From Rana temporaria (Eukaryota; Chordata; Amphibia; Anura; Ranidae), in assembly GCF_905171775.1 (NCBI RefSeq), contig NC_053496.1:178623759-178687758 (forward strand): a stretch of DNA of 64,000 nucleotides, written 5' to 3'. Position numbers and translations under genes: made by a program. Under the pieces are notes generated by a model. The model searched no databases. It was not told the origin of the DNA and was given only the letters and a program-made list of their open reading frames with translations. Shown piece after piece: positions 40,160 to 51,659 of the stretch (position 1 is the stretch's first letter; each line of letters begins with the position of its first letter).

Positions 40160-40275
40160 GTACAGACACAGGAAGTGATACCACAGCTGGAGAGGAAGTG
40201 ATGTCAGGTGCAGACAGGAAGTGATAAACAGACAGGAAGTGATGTAGGGGGTCTAACAAAGGAAGTCCCGGGTGA
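40160..40275 (+). promoter_or_regulatory. Putative promoter of gene 4, phased GGAAGT sites
   Basis: GGAAGT at 40171, 40194, 40217, 40235 and 40261 (spacings 23, 23, 18, 26 bp), in acaggaagtgat contexts, about 110-210 bp before the start codon. Same arrangement as the other genes. Confidence 0.5.
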
Positions 40276-40384
40276 GAGGTGAGTTGTGAGGAAGGAAAGA
40301 GAAGACGTTGTTGGAATTGGCAGCAGAGGAGGTAATCGCATTATAATTCAATTAGAAGGACACAAGGATCTCTACAAGGACGTC

Positions 40385-43300
40385 ATGATGGAGAATCAGC
40401 CGCCCCTCACATCACCGGGTAAGAGGAGACTTTATTGTAAAGGAGAGAGCAGTACGGAGGCTCCACCTAGATCCCCCATCATCTGATAAACACATAGAAA
40501 CAAGGGCCCAGATTCAAGAAGCTATTGCGCCCGCGCAACCATAGGTTGCGCGGCGCAATAGCTGTTTTGCTCCCGCGTAGCGAATGCCCCTGATTCAGGA
40601 ACATCGCTACGCGGACTGCAGCCTAGGATATGACAGACATAAGCCTCCTTATGCCTTCATATCTCAGGCTGCATTCTTGCGTTGGCCGCTAGGGGGCGCG
40701 GCCATTGTGATCGGCGTATAGTATGCAAATTGCATACTACCACCGATTCACAAAAGTTGCGCGGGCCCTGCGCACGCAAGGTACGGAGTTTCCGTACGGC
40801 GACTTTAGCGTAAGGCTGCTCCTTCTCATAGTAGGAGCAGCCAATGCTAAAGTATAGCCGCCCTTCCCGCTCGTGAAATTTAAATTTCACGTCGTTTACG
40901 TAAGTGATTCGTGAATGGCGCTGGACGCCATTCACGTTCACTTAGAAGCAAATGACGTAAAAGTCCCGACGGAGCATGCGATGTTCGCTCGGTGCGGGAG
41001 CGCGCCTAATTTAAATGATTCCCGCCCCCGGCGGGATCATTTACATTAGGCGCCCTTACGCAGGGCTAATTAGCATAGCGGCCGCGCAATTTACGGAGCT
41101 ACTGCTCCGTGAATCGCGGGCAAATCGAAATATTTGCGTGGGCGCAGAGAAAAATCTTTGCTCTTTGCCCACGCAAATATTGCGCGGATCTACCTGAATC
41201 TGGGCCAATGTATTCAGTCAGTGTGTGTGTTTCCTACAGATGGATCCAGTAATGGGAACCCACCAGAGAGATGTCCCCGTCCTCTGTATTCCCAGGATTC
41301 CACACAGGAAGGTCACACCATCCCCCACCATCATCAGGTAGGTGGGGCTGAGCAATTAGAACTCAAATACATTGTAGAATTCTATGCTTCCAAATAAGGA
41401 TGAGCTCTGGTGTGTTCGCACAGTGCACGTGCAGAGCCCGCCAGGAAGTCGGCACCCGCGCTGCGCTAATCACGGCAAGGGAGACATTGTCCCGATGCTC
41501 GGCTGCAGAGATCGGGAAATGTCTCCCTGGTTGTGATTAGCGCAGCGCGAGTGCCGACTTCCTGGCGGGCTCTGCACATGTACTGTGCGAACACGCCGGA
41601 GCTCATCCTTACTTCCAAATAACCTGCTATTTTTTCTTTTGTTTCCTTTTTATGAATCCATTTTTCTCATTTTGAGTTTAGGGTAAAGAACTGAAAGACA
41701 TCAAAGTTGAGAATAAAGTGGAAACAGAAGAGATGTTTGAGGATCCGCAGTCTATGGAGGAGGGAGGTCCTCTGTATTCCCGGGATTCCACACAGGAAGA
41801 TCACACCATTCCTCACCATCATCAGGTAGGTGGGGACTGAGCAATTAGAACTCAAATAGAATTCTGTACCTTGAAATAACATTCTTCTATGTCATCCCTT
41901 ATTTCCTTTTACAAATACGTTCTATCATATTTGTACTTTAGGATGAAGAACTGAAAGACATGAAAGTTGAGGTGAAAGTAGAAGAAGAAGAGAAATCCGG
42001 GGATCAGCAGTCTATGGGAGAGGGAGGTCCTCTGTATTCCCAGGATTCCACACAGGAGGATCACACCATCCCCCACCATCATCAGGTAGATGGGACTGGG
42101 CAATTAGAACTCAAATGTATTCTAATCTATGAGATGATATTTTTCTATTAAATCTCTTGCTCTATTTTTTTTCCGTTCATCTTTGGGGTTTAGGGTGAGA
42201 GATTTCCCCCTCTTCTGTGTTCTCGGGATTCCATACAGGAGGACCACACCATCCCTCACCATCATCAGGTAGGTGGGGCTGGGCATCTAGACCTAAGTAT
42301 ATATTCTAAGCCATGAGATGACGTTCTTCTGTGTAGTCTCTTGTTTTACTTTGTCATCTCACGTGCAGTCTTAGTTACCCCCCCATCCCCGTTTCTAGCT
42401 ACTTTTGAACTCCCTACATTTTTCACCCTCATGTTTATTTTTTTATATATATTAATTTCCTCTGTGGGTCTTAAGCCCAGTCACATGTCATTGTGGGTCC
42501 TCTTCATCCTTGTCTTGTACTTTATATTTTCCTTGAGGTGACTTTAATAGATGTTTTCTATTATTTTTGGTGTAGGGAGAAGAACGGATTAATATAAAAG
42601 CTGAGGTGAAAGAAGAAGAAGTAGAGACGTATGTGGGGGGTGATCAGCCAATCACGGAGGAGGTTGGGATGATTATGAAAAGTGAACAGGAGGACATTTC
42701 TCTACCTTGTGACACAGGTAGGTAACAGACATTGTGGAAAAAACAGGTCAACGTCTCATTTTACTTCTAAGTATAAGGATTGTAGTGTAAAAAAAATGTT
42801 AGATAATTATCAGATCTTCACATCATCCTATAGGCAGGTTCTAAAAGGTTAAATATGTGTTTGCCTACTAAAGGGTTAATGTGTGGTGTGGTAAGAGTTA
42901 ACACTTGGTGCTGTGATGTTCCTTCCCCTGCATGTGTAACTTCCTGATTCTGAACCGGATCGGACCTCGTGGTCTGTTCCTGTATGGGAGGTGATCAGTG
43001 AGGACGCTGTAAAGAGTTGAACTGTGTGGTGGAGTTTCCCCTTAGCGTGACCCCTGGATGGGTTCCAAGCAGGGTCGGGACAAGGGGTGGGCAGGAGGTG
43101 TGGCTGCCCCATGCGCAATTGTTTACTGTAGTGATGCGGGCGCCTTTCTTCTGTTACAAGGCTGACAGGAGTAGTGATAATGACAGTGATTTAGACAAGG
43201 GAGTGACTGATCGGTGTGGGATCCCTTAAACTTGCACATCATGAATGGAGTGGAGTGGATGTAAACCCAAATTATTTATTTATTTTTGATGTCACAATGT

Positions 43301-45532
43301 AGAGTATAAGATTTCCTGTCATCTGTGCCCAGTTTTGCCTCACAGAGTTAATCCAGCTCTGAGCAATCCTCTTTTATTGTTCAGTGAAATAAAACAAACT
43401 TACAGAGGAAAACCTTAGTCCGTTCCGCCCCCTTGCTGTGAGTGACAGGTTATTTACATATCTCACGCACTAGCCTGGAGACAGGCATTATTTTTTAATT
43501 CCCACCCCCCACTCCTTTTCTGAAGTCATGTGGTTACTTTTCTGGATTTTGACTGGATGTTAGTGATCATAGGAGAATTCAGTGTAATAAATATACAGGA
43601 GAAAATGCATGTTGACAAGGGGAGTGTAGAGGAGGGCGGAGAGTCTACTGACATCACGACTCCACCCACCGAGCTCCAGACAACAGATCCACCCACATAA
43701 TCTGCAGTTTTTCAGTTCTTATTACAGACAGAGGGGAGACATTTGACAGGTAAGGATACATGCAGGAGGCATCTATATCCTTATAGATCAGCACTATGGC
43801 AGTAGTTTAGAAAAGATGAGAAGTGACTTTATATCCACTTTAAAAACACAACATAAAAGCATATTGAAGCCAAAGCAAGTGCAAACTGACCTAACAGTTA
43901 GGTTGTCTCCACACTGATGGAGGAGGGATGGTGCCACCCTAGGACACCAGCATTGTAAATCTTGGAGGAAGGTTTTTTCTCCATATTTTGATGTTACAGT
44001 TGTACCCAGTTCCATGCCAGAGCTCTGTGAAAGTGGTGACTGTTAGACCAACGTGACTTTTTTTTTCTTGCTGACTCAGCTTGGAGTCCATATATGATCT
44101 GCAAACTCTTCATCATATAAAATCCAGCCAATCCGATGTAGTAACAATCCACTAACGCGTTTTGGATAATGAAGCCTCAGTCATAACTATTTATTATTAT
44201 TATAGAATTAGCAGATCATATATGGACTCGGTGTGAAGACTTTTCTGATTGATTTTGGAGGGAGAACAGGAGCCCAGCTGTGAGATCGCCATTTCCACTT
44301 ATTCCACCGACAGGGGGAGGAGTTAAAACTCCAGTTATTTGTCATCTACTGAGATTTGTTATATATTTTCCTTCTTCCCAACAGATGGATGTGATGTGAG
44401 GAATTCCTCGGAGAGACATCTTCTATTATCTGCTGATTGTAAGTCAGAAGATATTGTCATCACACAGGATCCTCCAGGAGGAAATCCAAATACACCAAAT
44501 ATACATCACAGATCTTCCTGTCCGGAGACATCAATGGATCCCTCTGATCAGGGGGAATCTTCTCATCAATCACATACTATGATTGTAAATATCCATGTAA
44601 GATCTCACACTGCAGATAGATCAACAGATCCTTCTAATCCCGAGGAAACTTCCTCACCCCATGAAGGAGATCACAGAGCTAAGAATCGATACTCATGTTC
44701 AGAGTGCGGGAAATCTTTCACTCAGAAAAGAACACTTGCTGAACACCAGAGAATTCACACGGGGGAGCGTCCTTATTCATGTTCAGAGTGCGGGAAATCT
44801 TTCACTAAGAAAGGTAAACTTATTCAACATCAGAGAATTCACATGAGTGAGCGTCCTTTCCCTTGTTCAGTGTGCGGGAAATGTTTTTTTAAGAAAGAAA
44901 AACGTATTCAGCACCAAAGAGTTCACACAGGTGAGCGTCCTTTTTCATGTTCAGAGTGTGGGAACTCTTTCCGACAAAGAAATCATCTTGTTCGTCACCA
45001 GAGAATTCACACGGGTGAGCGTCCTTATTCATGTTCAGAGTGTGGGAAATCTTTCGCTAAAAAAGAAAGCCTTGTGCAACATCAAAGAATTCACACGGGG
45101 GAGCGTCCCTATTCATGTTCAGAGTGCGGGAAATCTTTCCAAAGGAAAGAAAGATTTGTGCAACATCAAAGAACTCACACGGGGGAGCGTCCCTATTCAT
45201 GTTCAGAGTGCGGGAAATCTTTCCATAGGAAAGGAGACCTTGTGCAACATCAAAGAATTCACACGGGGGAGCGTCCTTACTCATGTTCAGAGTGCGGGAA
45301 ATCTTTCCATAGGAAAGGAGACCTTGTGCAACATCAAAGAATTCACACGGGGGAGCATCCTTACTCATGTTCAGAGTGCGGGATATCTTTCCCTGAAAAA
45401 CAAACCCTTGTTAAACATCAGAAAATTCATACAGTTGATCGTCCTTATTTATGTTCAGAGTGCGGTATATGTTTCACTGAGAAAGGAACACTTGTAAAAC
45501 ATCAAATAGTTCACATGGGTGAGTGTCCTTAG
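40385..45532 (+). CDS. ZF gene 4: FAX-type C2H2 zinc-finger protein, 7 coding exons, about 594 aa
   Basis: Exons: 40385-40418, 41240-41337, 41682-41825, 41942-42085, 42194-42268, 42576-42717, 44385-45532, total 1785 nt with one stop. This is the fullest exon set: KRAB-A-like end (MMENQPPLTSP), GSSNGNPPER exon, two 48-codon acidic modules (GKELKDIKVEN and DEELKDMKVEV), a 25-codon module (GERFPPLLCS) and GEERINIKAEV. Each module ends with a similar DSTQED/HTIPHHHQ segment. Donors read caggtagg or caggtaga. The intron between exons 1 and 2 holds a 702-bp MITE and that between exons 2 and 3 a hAT-type MITE; both spare the splice sites. The protein is a predicted nuclear DNA binder with a short 10-finger array. 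Confidence 0.88.
40504..41205. mobile_element. CpG-rich MITE in gene 4 intron 1 (copy E)
   Basis: 702 bp, ends gggcccagattcaag and cctgaatctgggc. CAA lies at 40501-40503 and 41206-41208. Genes 2, 3 and 5 have the empty site (gaaacaatgtattcag), so the insertion postdates the duplication. Confidence 0.88.
41396..41611. mobile_element. hAT-like palindromic MITE in gene 4 intron 2
   Basis: About 216 bp, ends aaggatgagctc and gagctcatcctta. Direct repeats cttccaaat at 41387-41395 and 41612-41620. Long inverted arms include cgccaggaagtcggca and tgccgacttcctggcg. Absent from the same intron in genes 2 and 3. Confidence 0.88.
43245..43845. repeat. Intronic element with agtggatgtaaac / tccacttta ends
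   Basis: Left end gagtggatgtaaaccc and right end ttatatccactttaa are inverted. The interior is shared with gene 5 (56200-56755) and, reversed, with gene 3. It contains ATTTACATA and catgttgacaaggggagtg. No coding capacity. Non-autonomous transposon is the likely class. Confidence 0.65.
44084..44229 (+). repeat. Inverted-repeat module upstream of ZF exon, copy 4
   Basis: Arms gagtccatatatgatctgc at 44084-44102 and its complement at 44211-44229. The interior has one extra tta unit relative to copy 2. Confidence 0.88.
44385..45532 (+). CDS. ZF gene 4 terminal exon: 10 C2H2 fingers
   Basis: Spacer DGCDVRNSSERHLLLSADCK... then ten fingers starting at YSCSECGKSFTQKRTL, ending HMGECP. Contacts: QRTE, KGKQ, KEKQ, QNHR, KESQ, RERQ, RGDQ, RGDQ, EQTK, EGTK. 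Fingers 7 and 8 are essentially identical, a fresh 84-bp duplication. The third finger has Arg instead of Leu at the helix hydrophobic position (KEKRIQH), which may weaken folding. Two linkers are non-canonical (MSERPF, TVDRPY). Confidence 0.96.
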
Positions 45533-46032
45533 TGATTTTCAGAGTGCGGGAAATCTTTCACTCCTAAAGAATGCCTTGTTGAACATCAGATGAGTATCCC
45601 TTTTTTCATATTCAGAGTGTGGGAAATCTTTCACTGAGAAAGGCAACCTTGTGCAGCACCAGAGAATTTATATGGGTGAGCTTTCCTCAGGCATATTAAA
45701 CTAAACATGTTATACTTCTCTGCTCTGTGTAATGGTTTTGCATAGAGCAGCCCCAATCCTCCTCTTTTCAGGTCCCCTGCATGTGCTCCCTGCCCCTTCC
45801 ACCTGCTGAGTGCCCTCAGAGCAAACCGCTTGCTATGGGGTCAACCAAGTGGGCTCATTCCTGAACTGCAGCTCTGCGAGTCAATTCAGGCATGGAGCCT
45901 TGGCCTACCCTCTCTCTCCCCTCATTGGCTCACAATCTGTGATTAACCGCTGTGGGAGACAATGAGGAGCTCTCCTGCTGCTGCTGCCTCAGCCAATGAG
46001 GAATAGAGAAAAACTAGGCACTCGTGCACATC
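45533..46032 (+). other. Finger remnants and 3' flank of gene 4
   Basis: 45541-45690 still reads gtgcgggaaatctttcact and gtgtgggaaatctttcactg in broken frames, then the shared attaaactaaacatgttat flank. No AATAAA near the stop and no other gene. Confidence 0.7.
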
Positions 46033-46804
46033 AGGAGAGCTGTCGGAGAATGTAGTGTGGATGGTGGAGGAGAGCTGTCGGAGAATGTAGTGTGGATGGT
46101 GGAGGAGAGCTGTCGGAGAATGTAGTGTGGATGGTGGAGAAGATCTGTTGGAGAATGTAGTGTGGATGGTGGGAGGAGAGATGTTGGAGAATGTAGTGTG
46201 GGTAGTGGAGGAGAGCTGTCGGAGAATGTAGTATGAATGGTGGGAGGAGAGCTGTCGGAGAATGTAGTGTGGATGGTGGAGGAGAGCTGTCGGAGAATGT
46301 AGTGTGGATGGTGGAGGAGAGCTGTCGGAGAATGTAGTGTGGATGGTGGAGAAGATCTGTCGGAGAATGTAGTGTGGATGGTGGGAGGAGAGATGTTGGA
46401 GAATGTAGTGTGGGTAGTGGAGGAGAGCTGTCGGAGAATGTAGTGTGGATGGTGGAGGAGAGCTGTCGGAGAATGTAGTGTGGATGGTGGAGGAGAGCTG
46501 GAGGAGAATGTGGTGTGGATGGTGGGAGGAGAGCTGTTGGAGAATGTAGTGTGGATGGTGGAGGAGAGCTGTCGGAGAATGTAGTGTGGATGGTGGAGGA
46601 GAGCTGTTGGAGAAGGTAGTGTGGATGGTGGAGGAGAGCTGTCGGAGAATGTAGTGTGGATGGTGGAGGAGAGCTGTCGGAGAATGTAGTGTGGATGGTG
46701 GAGGAGAGCTGTCGGAGAATGTAGTGTGGATGGTGGAGGAGAGCTGTCGGAGAATGTAGTGTGGATGGTGGAGGAGAGCTGTCGGAGAATGTAGTGTGGA
46801 TGGT
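46033..46804 (+). repeat. 35/36-bp minisatellite after ZF gene 4
   Basis: About 22 copies of the gagctgtcggagaatgtagt unit. The right end is clean, at ggatggtctcaagtgg. An internal segment of several units is repeated as a higher-order block: gaagatctgt, gagatgttgg and gggtagtgg variants recur near 46140-46210 and 46350-46420. Confidence 0.95.
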
Positions 46805-47090
46805 CTCAAGTGGTTCTATAACTTTCCATGTAAGTTGTGGGTCCAGATCGATCAGTCTTTATCCCAACTTGATCTCTGGGCTCTCCCATGGACATTACCA
46901 AATAAACTGAAAGACATGGGTTTTATGTTGCCACCTATAGACTAAACCCTAATTTAGTGGAATAAGTGGATCTCTACTTCCAATATGTCTGCATAGGTAG
47001 GCCCAGTGACACCACTATTTGACAGGCCGTCTTTTCCCATTGGTATACATAGATCCCTAATTGGTCACTGGAGTGAAGCTTGCCAGCGCC
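46805..47090 (+). repeat. L1-like fragment, left part (gene 4 flank)
   Basis: Homologue of 23850-24130: DQSLSQLDLWALPWTLPNK and FPIGIHRSLIGHW in frame with stops. Followed by the L2 insertion at nearly the same position as in the gene 2 flank. Confidence 0.55.
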
Positions 47091-47545
47091 AATATTTTCT
47101 TCTTTCCATTCTCTCTCTGGCCCTCTCAATATCAATCAATCACCCCGTCCCTGAGGACCCTCCATTGGCTAGCCGTGAAGGATCGTGTTCCATTCAAGAC
47201 CCTTTGCCTCACCCACAAAAGTATACAAGGAAAAGACCTGCAATACCGCTGCGACAAAATAAAGCACTACACCCCAGGTCGCCCCCTCCGGTCTACTAAC
47301 CAGAAATTCCTCCACATCCCCAAGACCCGCTACAAATCAAAAGGCGAGCAAAGGTTCGCAGTCCAAGCACCCCGGCTATGAAACGCTCTACCCGCGGACA
47401 TCCGCTCGGAAGAAAACCATCTGGCCTTCAGGAAGAAGCTCAAAACCCACCTCTTCTGAAGACACAGGTGGACACTGGCTGCAAAAGCACCTTGAGGCGA
47501 TTTAGTTAGCGTTGTAGCGCTATACAAGTTACTCATTCATCCAAT
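47091..47545 (+). repeat. L2-type LINE 3' fragment (gene 4 flank)
   Basis: LHWLAVKDRVPFK, LRSTNQKFLHIPKTR and a 3' end with tgtagcgctatacaag, then attcatcc. Slightly more complete than the copy at 24131. Same nested position, so the insertion predates the block duplication. Confidence 0.7.
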
Positions 47546-48440
47546 ATTATTTCTAATTTACCTGGAATACAGACTTGGTTTTTGAACCAACAGCTGACCT
47601 TTTTCATCCAATCTTTGCTGGAAAGACGCAGGTTGGTTTCTTATCCTACTCCCTTAGAAGAACTCTTAAGATGTGACTCGCCCCCACCACACTTCGATTT
47701 CCCAAATTTACTCAATATTGTCTACTCTTACTCACCCCAATCTCCCACCTTATACAGTTACTTGAGAAAGAGAATTAGGCACAAAATTCAGCAGTGAGGA
47801 TCGGGAGAAAGCATTTCACTCATAACATTTCTGTTGGTTGTACAGTCCAAGAAAAGAGCTTCAAAATGTTTATCTATTGGTATAGATGTTCAGATGTCCT
47901 TCACCGTATCAATCCAACCTTGCCTGATATATACCGGTGATGTCATAATTCAGTGGCCTAGACTAGACCAGATTGATTCATAGTGATGTCAAATGTGTCC
48001 GTTTACTATGAAGGGACATGTACGATAATAAATAAATGAGTCCTGTATATATTGGTAATCATTTTGGAATATTGTTAAAATTCATATATAACATTATTAT
48101 GTGTATGTTGTGAATGTGTGCATCACGTTCACTGTATTTTTCATTCTTTTGTTTTGCCATAATTAAAAAGTGTACCTGTTTGATTCAGAAAATGCTAATA
48201 AGGATTGAATCCTGAAGCCGTACCTTCGATATCAGTAATGGCCATTGTCTGGGCTAATAGGCATGAGATTGTCAAACACAGAGCCTGAAGGATATGTACT
48301 AATGCTAAAAAATAAAATAAAAAAAATAATAATAATTTTTTTGTCTGTAGGAAAAGGGTCCTTTCAGGCAGCCTAAAGGTTGATATTAAAAAAGAAAATC
48401 CTTCAAACTGCATGCTTAGGGGATGAATTAAAACTGCACA
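47546..48440 (+). repeat. L1-like right part and shared 3'-flank block (gene 4)
   Basis: Collinear with 24591-25480: RRRLVSYPTPLEELLRCD, then tgttgtgaatgtgtgcatca and ccttcaaactgcatgctt. No gene supported. Confidence 0.55.
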
Positions 48441-49411
48441 TGGTTTCATAAAACATTTTGAAAAAATCCAAATCTTGCACTAAAGTGTCATCAAAAAAAA
48501 TTTGAATGCCGCGTACACACGACCATTTTTAATGGTCTAGCAAAAATACGAAGCCCCTGGAAGAAGTCAGCGATTTGACGAAACGGCGTAGGGAGGAGCG
48601 GCGTGCTGACGTCACCATAGTATACCTCGCTGCTATCCGGAAGGACGGGCGGATAGTAAAAGCCGGCCGGCTACAGCAACAATACACGCACTTTTATATT
48701 CTACGGCATGTGAGTGCATTCTGTTTTTTACACAATAAATGTTATTTGACGTTATTACACTATATCAGCACCCTTCCTTTTTGGGTCACCTTGAATGGGA
48801 GCTTTGATTGAGAGAACAAAGGTGGAACATACAGGCGAATAACATACAGGAGGTTCCAGGAAAATCCAAAGCAGGGCTGCTAGCCACACATGCTTATGAT
48901 CTCATTCATAGAGATCCATTTGAGCTGGTAAGCAGATAAGAGGTGGAGGTTTCATCTATCCTGTTCTTTGGCACGGTTTCCTTTGGACCGTTATTTAGAA
49001 ATCTCATTGGAACATCACGGGAACTGGATTTCATATGGACTATTGTTATTCACATTAATTAAGTTTTAATAGGTCACGGTGTTTTGTCTGCACAGGTCAT
49101 TTTTGTGAACACGTATTTGTGTTTGATTTATTTAATTTCACTTGATTATTAGAGGTGTCATGCAGCGCAGCTAAATCCAACTGTTTTTGCTACCAATGTT
49201 TATATCTGACATTTTTTGCTGCAGCAGCATGATTCACCTAGATTGAGTCAGTTTTGTATACCCCAACATCACTGCATTTCATTTCATTTATTATTGAGAC
49301 CTGCACAGTATTATTCCACATTTTACATGAATTTAAACTGCACATGGTTCTCTGAAAACATTTAGAAAAAATCCATATCTTGCACTAAAGTGTCATCAAA
49401 AAAAATTCTAA
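48441..49411. repeat. Long direct repeat of about 105-115 bp flanking a 790-bp segment
   Basis: The segment ctgcacatggttt...ttgcactaaagtgtcatc plus tgccgc...acacgaccatttttaatg occurs at 48434-48540 and again at 49335-49445. The 790 bp between (aaaaatacgaagcccctgg to ttacatgaatt) contains ttgacgaaacggcg and acacaataaatg phrases but no coding domain. Confidence 0.75.
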
Positions 49412-50575
49412 TGCCGCCTACACACGACCATTTTTAATGGTCTAGAAAAGACGAGGGCCCGGATTCAGATACATTTTCGTATCTATCGGCGGGCGTAACG
49501 TATCTCAGATACATTACGCCGCCGTAACTTAGGGCGCAAGTTCCGTATTCAGAAAGAACTTGCGCCCTAAGTTAAGGCGGCGTAGCGTATGTGGTCCGGC
49601 GTAAGCCCGCGGAATTCAAATTCTCCATGCAGTGGGCGTGTTGTATGGTAATGAAGGCTGACCCCACGTAAATTACGTTTTTGACTAACGGCGCGTGCGC
49701 TGTCCGTCAACGTATCCCAGTGCGCGTGCTCCAAATTACGCCGCAAATAGGCAATGCTTTCGACGTGAATGTAACTTACGTACAGCCCTTATACGCAAAC
49801 GACGTAATTGACGGAAAATTCGACGCTGGCCCGACGTCCATACTTAACATAAGATATGCCTCATATAGCAGGGGTAACTTTACGCCGGAATAAGCCTAAC
49901 GTAAACGACGTAACAAAATGCGCCAGGCGGACGTACGTTTCTGAATCGGCGTGACTACCTAATTTGCATTTTCCTCGCGTAAATCTACGGAAGCGCCACC
50001 TAGTGGCCAGCGTAAATATGCAGACTAAGATACGACGGTGTAAGAGACTTACGCCGGTCGGATCTTAGGGAAATCAATGCGTAACTGATTCTAAGAATCG
50101 GGCGCATAGATACAACCCGCACACTCGGAGTTACGACGGCGTATCCGGAGATACGCCGTCGTAACTCGTATCTGAATCCGGGCCGAAGTTTTTTTCAACC
50201 CGATTCTTGTCAAGCCTGCCTACACACAATCGTGAAAAAAAATACTGAAGAAAAGCGCGGTGACGTACAACACGTACGACGGCACTATAAAGGGGAAGTT
50301 ACATTCGTGATGTATGTGCTATCTTCACTACGAACGCTAGTTTTATCAGAACAAGCGCTCCTGTCTCATAACTTGCTTCTGAGCATGCGTGTTTTTTTTC
50401 ACGTCGTTAAAGCCTACACACGAACATTTTCTACGACGTGGAAAAACGATGCGAAAATTTAGAGCATGTTCTAATTTTTTAATGCCCATTTTTCACGTCG
50501 CGAAAAATGCTCTGGAGCCTACACACGGTAGTTTTTAATGACACATTGGGAAAAACGGTTGTGTGTATGCGGCAT
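49412..50575. mobile_element. Harbinger-like MITE split by CpG-rich MITE
   Basis: Ends tgccgcctacacacgacc and ggttgtgtgtatgcggca, TAA at 49409-49411 and 50576-50578. Contains the element at 49455-50183. The remaining halves match the element at 34560. Confidence 0.83.
49455..50183. mobile_element. CpG-rich MITE nested in Harbinger-like MITE (copy F)
   Basis: 729 bp, ends gggcccggattcag and ctgaatccgggc. CGA at 49452-49454 and 50184-50186. Inner arms cttagggcgcaagttc / aacttgcgccctaag. Confidence 0.86.
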
Positions 50576-50582
50576 AAGGCTT

Positions 50583-51112
50583 ATGCCACGTACACACGAC
50601 CGTTTTTCATGATGTGAAAAATGCAATTTTTTTTAAATGTCATTAAAAACGATCGTGTGTGGGCTCCAGAGAATTTTTTATGACGTGAAAAATGGGCATT
50701 AAAAATTTAGAACATGCTCTATTTTTTTGGCGTAGTTTTTCACGTTGTTACGTCGTGAAAAACGGTCATGTGTAGGCTTTAACGACGTGAAAAAAACATG
50801 CATGCTCAGATGCAAGTTATGAGATGGGAGCGCTCGTTCTGGTAAAGCTAGCGTTCGTAATGGAGATGGCACATTCGTCACTCTGTAACAGACTGAAAAG
50901 CGTGAAGACTGAAAAGCGTGAATCGTCTCTCACCAAACTTTTACTAAAACTAAATCAGCAAAAGCAGCCTAAAGGGTGGCGCTAATCCGAATGGAACTTC
51001 CCCTTTATAGTGCTGTTGTACGTGTTGTACATCACCGCGCTTTGCTCCAGCATTTTTTTTCACGATCGTGTGTAGGCAAGGCAGGCTTGACAAGAATCAG
51101 GTTGAAAAAAAA
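50583..51112. mobile_element. Second Harbinger-like MITE copy, adjacent
   Basis: Starts tgccacgtacacacgaccg right after the previous element. It contains ttaacgacgtgaaaaaaac and a segment nearly repeated from 34780-35000 (gcgttcgtaatggag, gcagcc.aaagggtggcgc). The right end is truncated near tgtgtaggcaaggcaggc. Confidence 0.75.
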
Positions 51113-51345
51113 CATTTAGCCGGATTCAGTAAGACTTACGACGGCGTATCAGTAGATACGCCGTCGTCCACCGGAGGCTCTTTACCGAGATCGGAGATGC
51201 GGGGTGTCAGACTGACACCCCACATCACTGATCGCCATGCTGCGCTCCCTCACGTTATCCTGTTGGACATCAATAGACGTCCAGTCAGGATAACTGAACC
51301 ACTTCCCGGACGTCAATTGTCTACCGGGAAGTGGTTAAATAATAA
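51113..51345. repeat. Joined ends of MITE and TTAA-type repeats
   Basis: agccggattcagtaag and gtatcagtagatacgccg belong to the CpG-rich family. ggtgtcagactgacacccc and cgggaagtggttaa belong to a TTAA-type repeat end. It is a chimera of two truncated copies. Confidence 0.55.
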
Positions 51346-51659
51346 TAAGCACAAGAATGGCATATCAAGAGGAAGGCAGCAATAGATTAACTGGTGGAAT
51401 TGCTGAAGCCTCTGTTCCCCAGGGCATACATCAATTATGTTTTAAGCTCAAAATTGGGAACCTGAGGAGTACCTACAATATAGGGAGCACAAGAAGGTCG
51501 TGGACTCCAAAAGATGGGGAGCAGCAGCAGAAGACATATCTGTCCCCAGGATGTGGTACTACAACAGGCTGTGATTTTTGTCATACCAGACTGAACCACG
51601 CAGGAGGAGGTGAGGAGGTGGAGGTGTGTGGTCCAAACCACACACATGTGATTTAGGGG
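51346..51659. other. Intergenic, nothing recognised
   Basis: Non-repetitive in appearance; a frame at 51357-51656 has no domain signature and no splice or promoter context, so it is not called a gene. Confidence 0.4.
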
